From positions 570,326,140 through 570,390,139 of the forward strand of contig CM040121.1 of NCBI GenBank assembly GCA_022559845.1: a DNA stretch of 64,000 nucleotides, written 5' to 3'. The first letter of the stretch is position 1. Every line of letters begins with the position of its first letter. Below, in pieces: positions 12,961-25,480 of the stretch. Below the pieces are notes generated by a model. The model saw nothing but the letters and a program-made list of their open reading frames with translations, was not told the DNA's origin and did no database searches. Made by a program: the position numbers and the translations under genes. This DNA comes from Amorphophallus konjac (Eukaryota; Streptophyta; Magnoliopsida; Alismatales; Araceae).

Positions 12961-15900
12961 TTGATGGTGCTGCACATGGTATCTGTCCTTGTGTGATACT
13001 GCGGGAGGGGGAGGAGGAGGAGGAGGAGGGGGGGGGGGGAGGCTAGCCTGTTTCTGTCAGAGACCACCCCAACATGACATGCTTATCACCTCTCCTCACT
13101 CTGTGCTATTCCAATTAGAGCAGGTGTGGGTGTGGGGGTGAAAGAGGACTTGGGGGGGTTGTTTTATACAGGAACTATGGGCATTTGTTTTCTTGGGTCA
13201 TGCTGGCATGGCATAGGAGTTGGGATGGAGATGTTTTGATAATGCAGACAGGATTGGCCTCCACCCATCACCTTAATTCCACTATAAATTAGTGAAGAAA
13301 CCAGATGGAAAGCGACTAATCTAGCAATCCGTGATCTGTGGTGCAGTTGGCCATAGAGAGAGGGGGGGGGGGAGGCGTGAGGAGGGTTGTGCGTTCAAAT
13401 TAGCCCTGGGGTTTGCAATGGTGAGAGGGTTGAGCAGCGTGACGCAGGTGCCCCGTCACGTCCAAGTTCTAACGCAACTGTTGATTACTTCGATTCATAT
13501 ACATATATATATATCAGAGAAAGGTTTAAGACCTGGCTCACAATAATTTAAGCTTGCTGTGTAATGGGTCTAGACTAAATATGTTTTCTTGGGTCAACCT
13601 TTGAATGGTCAAGCCTCAGGTGGAGCAATTTAGTTGGGTGGGGGTGGGGGTGTTCTAAAGTTTGGCATTCAAAGGGAGGGAAAGATGGGTGGGGGACATG
13701 TATATGGGTCAAGAATTAAGTTGGAAACCCAAGGAAGGGGTGGGGGGTGGCTCTTTGCTGGTCAGTGAGGTTGGGCTAAGGGGTTCAAGCACACAAGGGA
13801 GGAGGAGACACATCCAAATGCGCACACTTATTTGATTCTGCCTTTTGATGGTCCCTTCTCTTGTTATGCCTTCCTAGAAGCTCACCTCTCCATGCCGCCC
13901 AATTGAAATTAGATGCCCTCTGGTATCCGTCCAAATGTTTCTCTCTCAATGATGGCTCCTCCACACTCTTCTTTTTCTTCTCCTCCTTCAATTGTTGTGA
14001 CCCCCTTTTGGTGAGTCCTGCACACCAAAGTTGCCTCAAAATCATATATAGTGGCCATGTTTTTAAAGGGCTTGGACCGTTCGGTGGTGCTCAATAAGGA
14101 ACCACCTCAGTGGTGGTTGAAAGATCATGTTACTGATCAAAAAGGGAGGGATTCCAACTTTCTGACCACCCTCCGATGCCCAAAGTTACAGCCTTTAAGC
14201 ATTTAGGATTTTTTGGAGGTGGGCTTCCTTCATGTGCTCCAGCTCCTTTTCTTTATTCCCCTTCTGTCTATAAACCCACAGACCTGACCTTCCTGTCTTC
14301 CTCCTGCTGGATTGGAGTATCCCATACCAAAATTTTCCTTCCACGGGCGAGCCTTCATCTTTGTGTCAAAGACACTGGTGTTGTGCCACTCCTTTGTGAG
14401 GCACATTGATCTTTGATGTCTTGGTGGGGGGGGAGGCATCTATATATTACGGTCACCAATCCACTAGAGGTTTCTTTAACCCTCTGTAAAGAGGAGAAAG
14501 GAATGGAAAAAAGGAAAAGAGGAATGAAAGCTGTTGAAAGGTTCCTCTTGATCATGATGATGTACATGAGGCGGTTAACAACCACCCTCTGGCAATGGAT
14601 TTCAGCATTAGTCTGCAACAGTACTGCACTGCTGCTTTGATTAGCTTGATATAAGTTAAGTTTCTTCCTGTCATCAAGTGAATTGGCTGTCAGGACCCTG
14701 TGGTATTTTAAATTCCCTTTCCCTCCCTTCATTTCTTTTTATTTTTTAATTGTTGAAACATTAAGGAAAGCATATGTGCTTTCTATTGGTGATAAGGTTG
14801 TAGAACACTGACTATATATATATATATATCATAATTAAGTGTTGGTCCAAGGTCTCATTGCTTTCCCATGCATGGCAAGTATAGAACACACTAGAGGTAT
14901 CCAAGAGTTTTCTAGATGGGTACTCCTCAACAGAAGTAGAACATGGTGTAATAGTCTACAAATGCTCATCTAATTAGAACCCCACTTAAATTAACTCATC
15001 TTCCATTGTGTACACAACACTTAGAAAGTTTGTTGGCAAAGCACTCCAGAAGGCCAACTGGCAGACGGGGCCTTTGAATCGATTGAGCGAAAAGGATTCA
15101 TTTATTATATAATCGTGCTCACACCGAAACTTGTGATGGCAAGAGGCCACACCTCAATATCATTGTTTATACCTACGACTAGTCTATCAACCTTTGCTTG
15201 GCACCCGAGAGCCTAGCTAGTTGTTAATTAAGGACCCCAATTGTTGGTAAACTAGAGATATGTAGGTGGTGATCGATCACTTATTTTCTGAAGGCGATGT
15301 TCAAAGAAAGAAAACGAGTTAAATCAGGAATGGCCAGTTTTGTGAAATGTGGAAAGTAAACATTAAGTGAAAGATGCATAGTAATCTTTAGGAAAATGAT
15401 ATGTATGAAACATGTCCATATTTATGTGATGATGTGGACTAATCATCTATGCCCACTTTTTTTTCTTCTTCTTCTAAGGAATGTGCTTGAGACACGCGAG
15501 CCATATCGACGTGACCCCTCCTTGCATCGCTTGTTCGACTTTCAACGATGACGAAGCTTAATTATATATGGACAAATAACGATGTGAGTGCTGCGTGTGC
15601 GGCGTCTAAGATCTGTGTCTACTATACTATAGTACCGTAACTCTTATTCATTTGCTTTTTAATGAATAACCGGCATATATTAGCAAAAATACCCATTCCT
15701 CAGCCACAAGTTCTCTTATAAATTGAGTGAAGAAAGGTAGAGAGCGTTTCTTGTTAGCACTACCATGTGCTCGAATATATAGATATTCGTTGTTTCGGAA
15801 CCATATAGGATATGGGACTTGTTATCGGTGGTTGTTTAACCTGAGGTGCGTAAATTTCTATGCAGTCGATGTCCAACGAAATTAAGAAACAAATCAGTCA

Positions 15901-17300
15901 ATGAGTGATTCATACATGGGAAGGTGCATGTGTTAGGTTTTGCATCAATAAGGCAAATCAAGGAGGTACAAGAAGGGAAGGGATGATGACTTGGGAAGGT
16001 GGGGAGATGGGCTCATGGAGATGGGGGAATCCATGGAAGAGCATGCAATTAGTGAGTGCTGTCGGCATCTCCCAAGGGGGTGCAATAATACTCCCTCCCC
16101 AAAGGAAAGAGCTAGAAAAGAGGGAGGCCTTGGTGTGGGAGAAAGGGGGATGGGGAGGGGGGGGCGGGTCCCTCTTGGGGTAGACTTTAAGGGGGCTCAA
16201 GCTTGATGCTAACAACGATGAAGGGTGAGAGGTGGAGAGGGCTGTTCATCTCCCTTCTCCACCAACTCCATGGCCAAAGGAAACCTCCCCCTTTGCTGAC
16301 ATTATGATCATGTGAAGTAATGGTGTGTACCAGCATGGCCACAGGTGGGTGGGCACAGATTGTCAAGAATAGACAAGAGGAAGAGAAATCTATGTGTACC
16401 CATGTATCCTTTGTGTGCATGGGTGTCATCTTCTGTGAAGGGAAGGGAGTGGCTTCCAGAGGAAAGGGTGTGAACCTAGATCTTTCTTCACAGCCCTCTC
16501 GTGTTCCGTCTTCAGATTTGGATGGTTTCATTGGGGAGGGAGAGGAAACACGGATGGGATTAATCATGTGATCCATGGAAAGGAGGCTAGAGCTCCCCTC
16601 AAGGATTTGTCAGTGAGGATGAAAGAAAAATCTGAACTCTTAAGGAGAAAAACCGTCTGACCCGGCCAAGACGTCCGTACGTCTAGATCATCAGGGAGTA
16701 GAGAAGATATTCTCTCTCTCTCTCTCTCTCTCTTTCCTGCGTAGAGGGTTTGGAGGACTATGACCCACCTTCCTGTGGCACACTATTCTTTCTGAAAAGG
16801 CCTGCCATATTAAAAACTACTCGTCCCTGGCTATCTAGAAATCACCAACACATGCATGCACACAGCGTGCTGGTGGTTCAGATTTCTGTTCAGTCTTCCC
16901 CTACTTTTCTTAACCCCGTAGGTGATCCGGGTGAGAGGTGAGAAAGAGATGGGGAGGCTCCGTCTGCAGTTTTGGCGCGCCCTTCTTTATGCCCTTTCCA
17001 ACCCTAGTCATGCAGGTCAGATTTGAGGAGAACTTGGGTCACATGAGGCATCAGCCCACTTGTCTTCGTCCCCTTTTATTCTTTCCTTTTCTTTGTGACC
17101 TTGCAACAGTAATCCGATATATATATATAAATATACATATATACATCTTTCTCGAAGAAACGAGATTCAGAAGACAAGCTATCTTGTACCGAATTCCTTC
17201 TTTTCCTCGTAGCAGCTGGAATCACCTTTGTTCCAACAGTTGGGTTGCTGGAGAGTAGAGACCCATCTTATTGAGGAATCTCAAGGTAAATTATTGGAGA
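12961..17300. other. Gene-free stretch rich in purine/pyrimidine tracts
   Basis: Strong strand asymmetry: G-rich or GA-rich tracts at 13005-13043, 13359-13375, 13635-13690, 14424-14434 and 16135-16170, and a (CT)n run at 16711-16733. Many overlapping 60-130-codon frames exist, but they follow the tracts, have no conserved motif and conflict with each other. The stretch could hold distal regulatory DNA or a noncoding transcript, but nothing in the sequence proves either. Confidence 0.5.
16711..16733. repeat. (CT)n microsatellite
   Basis: Uninterrupted CT dinucleotide run. A similar run lies at 17515-17539, 780 bp downstream. Confidence 0.9.
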
Positions 17301-19109
17301 ACAACTTGGTGACGAATACGAGGGTTTTCCGAATATATAGGCCCCTGTCATAGATCACATATTGAAGTTCTCGCCACTGCAAAAAAAAAAGAGAAGGTTA
17401 TTTGCACGTTGAACAGTTCTTGCGAGATTGATCTACATGTACATATCCATCTCATGTGGAGTAGTGCTTTCCGACATCAAACCACCCTTTTTTATCTCCA
17501 ACGAAAAAAAAAATCCTCTCTCTCTCTCTCTCTCTCTCTGTCTATCTATATATAGTGAGAGAGAAGGATATTGTCATAATATTCAATTTAAGGTCGACAA
17601 AATTTGATTAGGTTAGAAAATAACATGAGGTCATGAGGTGATACTTAGTAGTGGAAAATTTGCATTTACCACGCGAGAAGGGTACGTATAAAAATTTGTA
17701 TCTTACCGTGGCAAATATATAGTTTTATCCGTAAGAGAAGTACTTAAGAAACTGTACGTGTATGGAACCCCCTCCGTAGAACCGGAACATGCAACCGGGG
17801 ATTCGATCAAAGCTTAATTACCCATGAGGCCCATATGCATGAACGGTAATTGCATTCTTTTCCTTGCTTCCCAAAGAAAAAAAATATATATCCTCAAATT
17901 TGTCCTTATCTGCACACACGTTTATCTTAATCCTTATCCTAAGAATTATTAAACTTCATCACGTAAGTGTTAATCAATACTGAACATGACTATCACCTTG
18001 CGTAGACTTTTCTTTTTCAGATATATCTGAGGATTTCTAGATCTCAGACGTTAAAACTAATGAGAGCAAACATTACAAACTTTTCTTGATACTAATTAAG
18101 GTTCATACAAGCTTTTACTTCCCAACCTGATCATAAGAAATGTGCATATATAGTACTCCATGCTAGCTAATATCCATTCGCAAAGTTAAACTACCAATTT
18201 TGGGGAGTATATATATATATATCTATAGCAACTGGCATTGCACACAAATTAAATTAATAAAGCCGCCTTTTAATTATCAATGACAACAGTAAATCGTATA
18301 TCCTATATTCAGTGTTATATATATTCTGAAATAAACATTTTCTTTCCCTTATTCCAAGACGAATTAAGTCGGTATCTTTTATCATTATCTGAAAACATAT
18401 ATACACTACTTTCCTCTCTGTAAACAAGAGATCGAAAAAGACGGACGTTTCAGGTTCATCCTTATCACTTGCAATATCCCTACCTCCAAAGACATGCATG
18501 GTTGATCAAATGGTGAGACTGCATCCCATATCGGACAGCAAGGGGGATCGGGGAGAAGAAAAAAAGGTGGGGTTTCCTCCATTTCTTCCTTTCCAGCAAT
18601 GAAAACGCAGGAATCATTTCAGTCACCATTATCATGCCATGCAAGGACAAGATGCCTTGGAAGATGGAGTACTACCACTGCATGGAATCTGTCTATTTTT
18701 TCTCTGCACTGTCACTTGGAATACTCAAAACAGTGTTCCCAAAGTTTGTGGAAATGAACAGTAACAGGGGGCCCCCCCGCCACATTTCCTCATTTACCAT
18801 GGCTGCCATGAATCCAAACAGAGCCAAAACCTTATCCCGACACTACTTTTTATTGAACACAGAAATTTCATGAGGAGATGCATGCACAGTGCTTCTGGTA
18901 AGCCTTCTGTCTTTATGCTGATCGATGGGAGACTTCAAAGGCCTTATCGAACATGGGAAGAGGAAATGTTGGGAGTATCAAGATTGAGGCAGCTATATAT
19001 ATATGAAGACGTCTTCCCATAACATAGTCTATGAAGGATACTGCATATAGGGTCTTCATGTCACCGAATATAATGTTCATGCAGAAGATGGAGCCAAGTC
19101 ATCCCTCCT

Positions 19110-19157
<48 letters not shown>

Positions 19158-20010
19158 GTGGTCCTCCAATGTCCCCGTTTCGAATGTCGATAGTGACTAA
19201 AACCCAATCTTGAGGGGAGATAATGGAAGGAGGTGGGGAATTAATTATTATCCGGCCACCTCTTTTTCCTTTGTTAACCGCTTTGTTGGCAGCAATGGTA
19301 CAATGCTAGTTAGTAGTTCCTAGTCTACACAATACAAAGAAAGGAGGTGACTTTCTTTCTTGGGGGTTTTCCATGTATACCCCTGAAATTTGTGTAATTT
19401 GACATTATATGTTTGAAATCAACATATTTGTCATAATATCTTTAAGATGAGCCATATTTCTACCCCTCCATGCTCTGAAATCATCGTGTTTGACGATGTA
19501 TCCTTATAATGGACTGAACTGTTAAGGAGAAATTAAGAGAGCTAGAGAGAAAAGCTTAATTTCTTTCTTAATATTCGAAGGGTAAGAATATAATCTACTA
19601 TCTTGGTTAATTAGTAGTGTTATAAATTGCTCTCTTAGATTATTCTCATTGCAATTGACCAAAGGGGTATGATTATAAATCTCATGTAAAGTCCAGAGGT
19701 CTAAAAACAGTATAGTACTTTCATGAGTAGAACGCCACCTACGAAGATTGTCCATACATACCATTAAAAGAAAACCCTACATTTTTATTTGGGATTTTGG
19801 TATCAAAACCAACTTAAAAGTGAAATTACTAAAATATCACGACTGGATTGGGTGTATCATTATTTTTACTTAAATGTTGTAAAATTGCTATCGCAGGTAA
19901 CTTCCGTTGATGAGAAAATGAATATTTCTAAAAAATTCTATTATTCGCATTGGATGATCATCCCATGACGAAGATACACTTTCTTTAATGAAGGATTTTG
20001 AGAAGGAAAA
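17301..20010. other. AT-rich intergenic DNA
   Basis: No coding sequence supported. Contains short (TA)n runs (18210-18222 and 19112-19156), a (CT)n run (17515-17539) and the usual short random frames. Confidence 0.5.
19112..19156. repeat. (TA)n microsatellite
   Basis: About 22 TA units without interruption, a site of likely length polymorphism. A 60-codon frame that runs through it encodes only alternating Ile/Tyr and is not a gene. Confidence 0.9.
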
Positions 20011-20600
20011 AAGTCGCTAGGTCAACTCACAATTCAGGAACGATGTCAACCAAGGCCCACTTAGGATTGGCTAAGCCCACAAGCACACATTCCGTGTACG
20101 TGCGCAATCTACACACCTCGAGGTCCTTAATCGGACGGCCGTTATCGTCATAATCACAGATGTTATCCCAACAATCGTTAGGTCTCCACCCACGTAGTCG
20201 AGACGTACTCGCCATGGCACTGCCTCTCCAACTCTCAGAGAGCGGACAAGGGGGTAAGTGACGATCTCATGATCGGACATCCCATTACTTCACTAATCAC
20301 GACTCCACTTAGTCAGAAAACAGATACGCTCAAGGTAAATCCTATAAATAAGACCCTGGGACAGACGACCAGGGATATGCAAACTTCCCTATAGTGAATC
20401 CCCACATTTCAGAACGCTTATTCTCTCCCCTGAGCACTCTTCTTCACGATCTATATCTCTTTCTCCCTTACCTGAGCACCTTGTTGACTTAACCATCGGA
20501 GGGTTGTCTCCTGAGATCTCACTTAGAGCTCCTTCTAAAGTATCTGTTATGTTGTTACATATTTTCTTGAGACGGTTGATCTCTCTCCTATTTGAGAAAT
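20011..20600 (+). mobile_element. Ty3/Gypsy-type LTR remnant (probably solo)
   Basis: Contains a TATA-like element (CCTATAAATAAGACC near 20341) followed about 150 bases downstream by TTGACTTAACCATCGGAGGG. A GACTTRA-N-CATCGGAG word after a TATA box is a recurrent feature of R regions in plant Ty3-type LTRs, as I know them. The same word in opposite orientation occurs at 63.28 kb. Composition differs from the AT-rich flanks. No second LTR or internal domain lies nearby, so a solo or truncated LTR is likely. Boundaries are approximate. Confidence 0.5.
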
Positions 20601-23496
20601 CATAAAAATATGGTATGAGGTCCGTGATACCATATTTCAGCCTCTACAGATTTCAAAGAGGAAGATCGATAAGGAGAGGTGTGGAGGGAGAAAGTGAGAG
20701 AGATAGAGAGTAGGGCGAGAGGAGATCGAAAGAGAGAGAGGGAGGAGCAAGAGGAGATTCCCCTCTCTGATGTTTGTAACCCACCCAGCGGGGAGAGAGA
20801 GAGAATGAGAGAGAGATAGAGAGGAGGGAGAGAAGAGAGAGGAGCACCAGAGGGGATTTCACCCCCTCCGATGTCGACAACCCACCCAGTGAGAGGTTGC
20901 ATGCGCGCGCGCACACACACACAGAGAGGGGTGGTATACCACTGATACTTGCCCGCTTTGCTGATCCATCGCTGAGCCGGAGCCTCCCATTTCGATCTCT
21001 AACTCGGTCCACATCCAAATCGAGACCCTCATGTCACCAAAGCTTTGCAACTCATGCAAGTACGAGGATGAGGGGGTGACGACTTCCAAATATCATTGCC
21101 TCCAAGATGGGCAGTTCCTCCTCTTCTTTCTCATCATCCTCCGCGGCGTTGGCTTGTTTGAGCTTGAATTCATTGGGATGTCGTACGCTGAACATGATCA
21201 AAGTGCCATCGACCACACCTCCTTTGTCAGTTGATTAGGTTTTTTGGGAGATAAGAGTTGGGGGTGGGAGGGAGATGAGATGCAAATGGAACAACACACT
21301 CGAGCATCCCATTGTTTTGACTGTGGGCATTATCATCTTTTCACAAGTGTAATTAAAAGTAAGCGCTGTTAAGTTAATATTTTGGTAAAAGTAACGATAT
21401 CCTTGCAAATATAAATTTAGACACGATAATTTTGTAATTTCACTTTTAGAGATAGTTTTGGATGTAAACTTCCCTTTTTATTTCTTTCATTGTCGTTCAA
21501 CTAACCATGCTAGGTAATTCTCACCTTTCACAAAGCTATGGCCACAATTTTTAGGTGGAACTGTATCTGCTGGTGGGGAAGCTTCAACAGGGTCTTGGGA
21601 GTGGGGGAGAGAGGCGTGTGATTGTTCGGTGGTGGCACCAGTGCGGGTGTGATAAATGCAAAGATAACTAGTGCGAGGGCCGGAGAATACAAGTACCCAA
21701 AGGAGCGCCTGAAAATGACGCACGCACATCAAACAGTGTGGCCTGGTTGTTCTGTGCTTTTGTACGAGCAGCCCTTGCAATGGAGGAAGCTAATGGGGAC
21801 ATGAGAGGCTGGGATGATGTGGATTCGTCAATTTGTCCTCTTGCCCCATTGCTAGACCCTAGATTTCGATCAGGCAGCCATCGTGTGCACACCCATAGAG
21901 GGGTGTCAAGCCTTAGAATAAGTCATTGGAAGTGGAAACATATCAATCCATGAGAAGATTAAAAATAATTAAAAAAAAGGTTGGTTGCATAGGTATCCTA
22001 ATCAGAAATTAGAAATATAGTTGTAGAAAGCCCCTTATGAATATATATATGATTACATGTATACCCTCTAATTAAGGGTACCACGGTGGATGGGGTACGT
22101 GTGTCCCTTGAATTAGCTGCTTTGGTGTGAACACCCGTGGAGGGTCTTTGATAAGCTCTGAGGCAAGAGATACCAGATGATGATGATGATGTAGAAGTGT
22201 TACTTGCAGAAATGAAAGGGAAAAGGAAAAAAAAAGAGAGAGAGAGACAGTGAAATCAGGAGGTGTGGACATACAACCTCTTGTTGTTTCCTCTGTATCC
22301 TTTCTCCACTTTGGACAAACAAGTCTGAATTCTTTTCTCTGCTCTTCCTTACACAACTCATTCAACCAGGGTTGCCACTTGTCTCTCCCCACCCTTCTCC
22401 ATATGAAATGCAAAGTCCTTATTCTGGTCCCATGAGGTAGATTGAAAGGTTTGTTGGGAATTGGAAATTATATGCATGATGTCAAAACAGGCCCTGTTGG
22501 GGGGTGTGCACTGGATGTGGTTTGTGTTTGGGGGAGAGGTGGGTGGTGGTGACTTTGATGGGCGATCCACTCAAGAAGAGGAAAAGGCCAGTTTGTGAAG
22601 ACAAGGGATCCTCTTTCTTTACAATGGTAATAGTTGGAAGGCTTGACCTGATGAAGAGGGAGAAATAAATAAAGAAACTCATGGTCTTGGCTTGGTGTGG
22701 GCAGGCCACGGCTGTTTATCTCTCCACCTTCCTTACTTACTAGTGGCCAGGTGTGGAGGTGGGAATAGCAATGAGTATGTCATGGGTTGTGAATCTTGTG
22801 ATTGCCAGCTCAAATACAACTGATACTTAAAAAAGTCTTGTTTAATTGTTTTTGTAGTTTTTACCAAGTATTATTTTGATGTGCCTGGCTTCCACATACA
22901 TGTGTTACTTGTGCTTGGTTGATGTTTAATGAGGAAATAAAGGGACCCAAGAATCAGTTCTTGATGCTTGCAATTAACAACAAGTTTTCACTAGTGGATT
23001 AGGAGTCAGGTGATCGGCCAGGCCTGTTTCTTTCTTGTTCTTTAATTTTTGTTTTTTTTTTGGGGGGGGGGGCATTTGTGGAAGTCCACGACTCCATGAC
23101 ATGGCAGAATCTTTTGTTTTTGGGTGCTGGCTTTAGTGCTACTCACCTTCTCTAACGTGACAAGTGCTGTGAAAGACTCGTTAGTATCCACAAATTGCAA
23201 AACACATATGAACAAATATAAAAACATATAAACAAATGCTGTGTTTGCCAAAACAAATTGGATTGCAGCTGTCTTTGCCTTTGGTATCCACAAATTCATG
23301 GAGGAATGAATCATGAGTGAAATATAAAGACATAAAAGCAAATAGCAAAAATAGATGTATCTGGACAAACTCGGAGCACCGTTCGATTGCACAGTGCACT
23401 GCGTTTGCGAGGCCCACTCGCCACCCGATCAAAATCAGACTGCTGTGATACCATCTGGTGTGGCAATGCACTCGTGTTTGACGGTGGAAAATATCA

Positions 23497-23527
<31 letters not shown>

Positions 23528-23850
23528 ATATATATATAAATATAAATATAAATACATATGGAGATTGTTGTAACAGGGACGGTTCTTGACATCTTGTACG
23601 GGAAAAAGAAACCGCCGAACGCGGGCGAGACACGCTCGCCCATACAGAACGTGGAGCGGCTCGCAGCGTGTCCACCGCATCGCGGATCCAACGAATGATC
23701 CGCCGTTTTGTCATATTTTTTTTTGGTGTATTGTTTTCCAAAAATGCCCTCCAAAAATTTCACTCTTTTTAGTTTTTACCCATCCGTGACTTCGACCCCC
23801 AGCAATACGGATACGCTGCCAACCGTATAGTGTACTGTAATTGATATCCG

Positions 23851-23883
<33 letters not shown>

Positions 23884-24830
23884 ATATGTAGGGATCACTT
23901 TTTATTACATTTTGTTCATATTTTAAACGTATGCTCATCTGGTTTATCATTAGTTACATTTAGAACCTAGAAATGTAATAATAAAATGTATAACAGTTGA
24001 GCTGGGGCGTTTTTGTTCAAAGGAGACCGTACATTGTGGGATAGATGGATCCTCTTATTAATGTTACCTCTATCCTTCCATACTATGAGACCCAGATATA
24101 TATGACTCCATGAGAAAGCAAGCTTATGTGGTAGAAGAGTCTCACATTAAAAATGGATAAAATTAAAATATTCTTATAATAATAGAGTCAACTGCACTCA
24201 ATGTTATAAGATTTTGAATTGAATGACTAATTAGTCTGATAAACTCTAATATGATATGGGAAATTGTTATGATTTGAAATACGAATGCATATCGTACATG
24301 TTTATCATCGTCCATATATACGATAGAGTCTAAATCCTTAAATCCAATAAACGCTAATATTGTGTATTCATATAAAGTGATTATATATGTTGATTGAAAT
24401 ATTGCTAAGTACCTCGTCGGCCAGGCCAAATAGAATAAATGGATGAGAAAGATGAAGAGCTCCAATAATGTTCCTCGAGCTGGTTATGGGTTAGGCGGAA
24501 TTCCACCGTACGTAGAGTGTAGGGTCGTCCGGTTCACAAGAAATCTTCCAAGTCTCCGAGACTTGGGGGGACATTATATATCCCTATCTGACTTCGATCT
24601 TGGATCCTTGGAATGGTACGAAGCATGAGTTATAAAATTCAAACTGACTTTGACCCACCACCTCACCCTCCATTCTCCCCCCTGTTCATGGCTTGTGTTG
24701 TTTGAAAAGTCTATGGTAGTGAAGGGGTGGGATGGGAGGGGTAGGAGCCAGTGTGGTGGTGGCGGTGGTGGCGGCATTATGGGGTCCCAATATGACCTCT
24801 ACCCGTGAGTCCGTGACCACCATCAATACA

Positions 24831-24885
<55 letters not shown>

Positions 24886-25290
24886 GTTTCCCACCCCCCA
24901 TTTTAGGTCTCTTTAGCTTTAAAGAAGTCTGTCACTGCTCCTGCTCCCCCTTGGCCTTGTGAGTTCACTAAAGACTGGAATTGTTGTCCAAGGATGGCCC
25001 CCCACCCCCTCTGGCGTGGGAGGGTGAGGGTTGCTGTTTCTCGTGAGAGGCATTATATGAAGGGGGGGGGGGGGGTTCACCAAACGGCTCATTCCGTCCA
25101 CCGCCCCCTCCACACAGACAAGACCATGCACGCATAGTTACATAGTACCATTTTAATTCACTCCATGCTTCGGCATGTAGTACTGCCTCCATCTTCCCAA
25201 GGGCCCCATATATATATATATATAGGTGGTGTATTTGGGATGGGCCTTTCTCCTTGTCAATGTTTACCCTTCACATAAACAAAATCTTTC
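20601..25290. other. Gene-free intergenic DNA with simple repeats
   Basis: 20650-20930 is a GA-rich tract giving long but compositional Ser/Leu-rich frames on the minus strand. 23492-23545 is (CT)n followed by (TA)n. 23380-23720 is GC-richer than its surroundings without a domain-bearing frame. Frames of up to 186 codons at 23.2-23.7 kb pass through these repeats and show no family motif. I support no gene here. Confidence 0.5.
24833..24879. repeat. (GA)n microsatellite
   Basis: About 23 uninterrupted AG units, immediately followed by a G/A-rich stretch. Confidence 0.9.
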
Positions 25291-25480
25291 AAGGGCCATT
25301 TTGCTAACTGGTGGGCAGGGTTAACTGGTGGGCAGGGTTAACGCAATCTACCTTTGAGAGTCGATTGTGTTAATCAACTCCGATTAGCCTCCATGTGTGT
25401 GAGGAGAGCGGTGGGATCCATCGACCCTCTCTCATCCGCTCCCCCACCCTAATCTGCTATCAAAGCGCCCCCTTGGAGCC
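25291..25480. repeat. Dispersed MITE-like repeat, relative of 61.1-61.4 kb
   Basis: Shares its word order with the repeat at 61.1-61.4 kb: TTGCTAAC, then GTTA(A/G)CGCAATC, a TCGATT...GTTAA segment, GTGTGAG(G/A), then a CGACTCT/CGACCCTCTCTC segment. Here the start also contains a 17-bp unit (TAACTGGTGGGCAGGGT) in exact tandem at 25305-25321 and 25322-25338. Probably a small non-autonomous DNA element; ends not fixed. Confidence 0.55.

Noticed and set aside
20600..21089. Overlapping Ser/Leu-rich frames
   Set aside because: Driven by a GA-rich tract; three frames are equally open.
23181..23741. 186-codon minus-strand frame
   Set aside because: Passes through (CT)n/(TA)n tracts (Ile/Tyr and Arg/Glu runs) and overlaps competing frames; no family motif.
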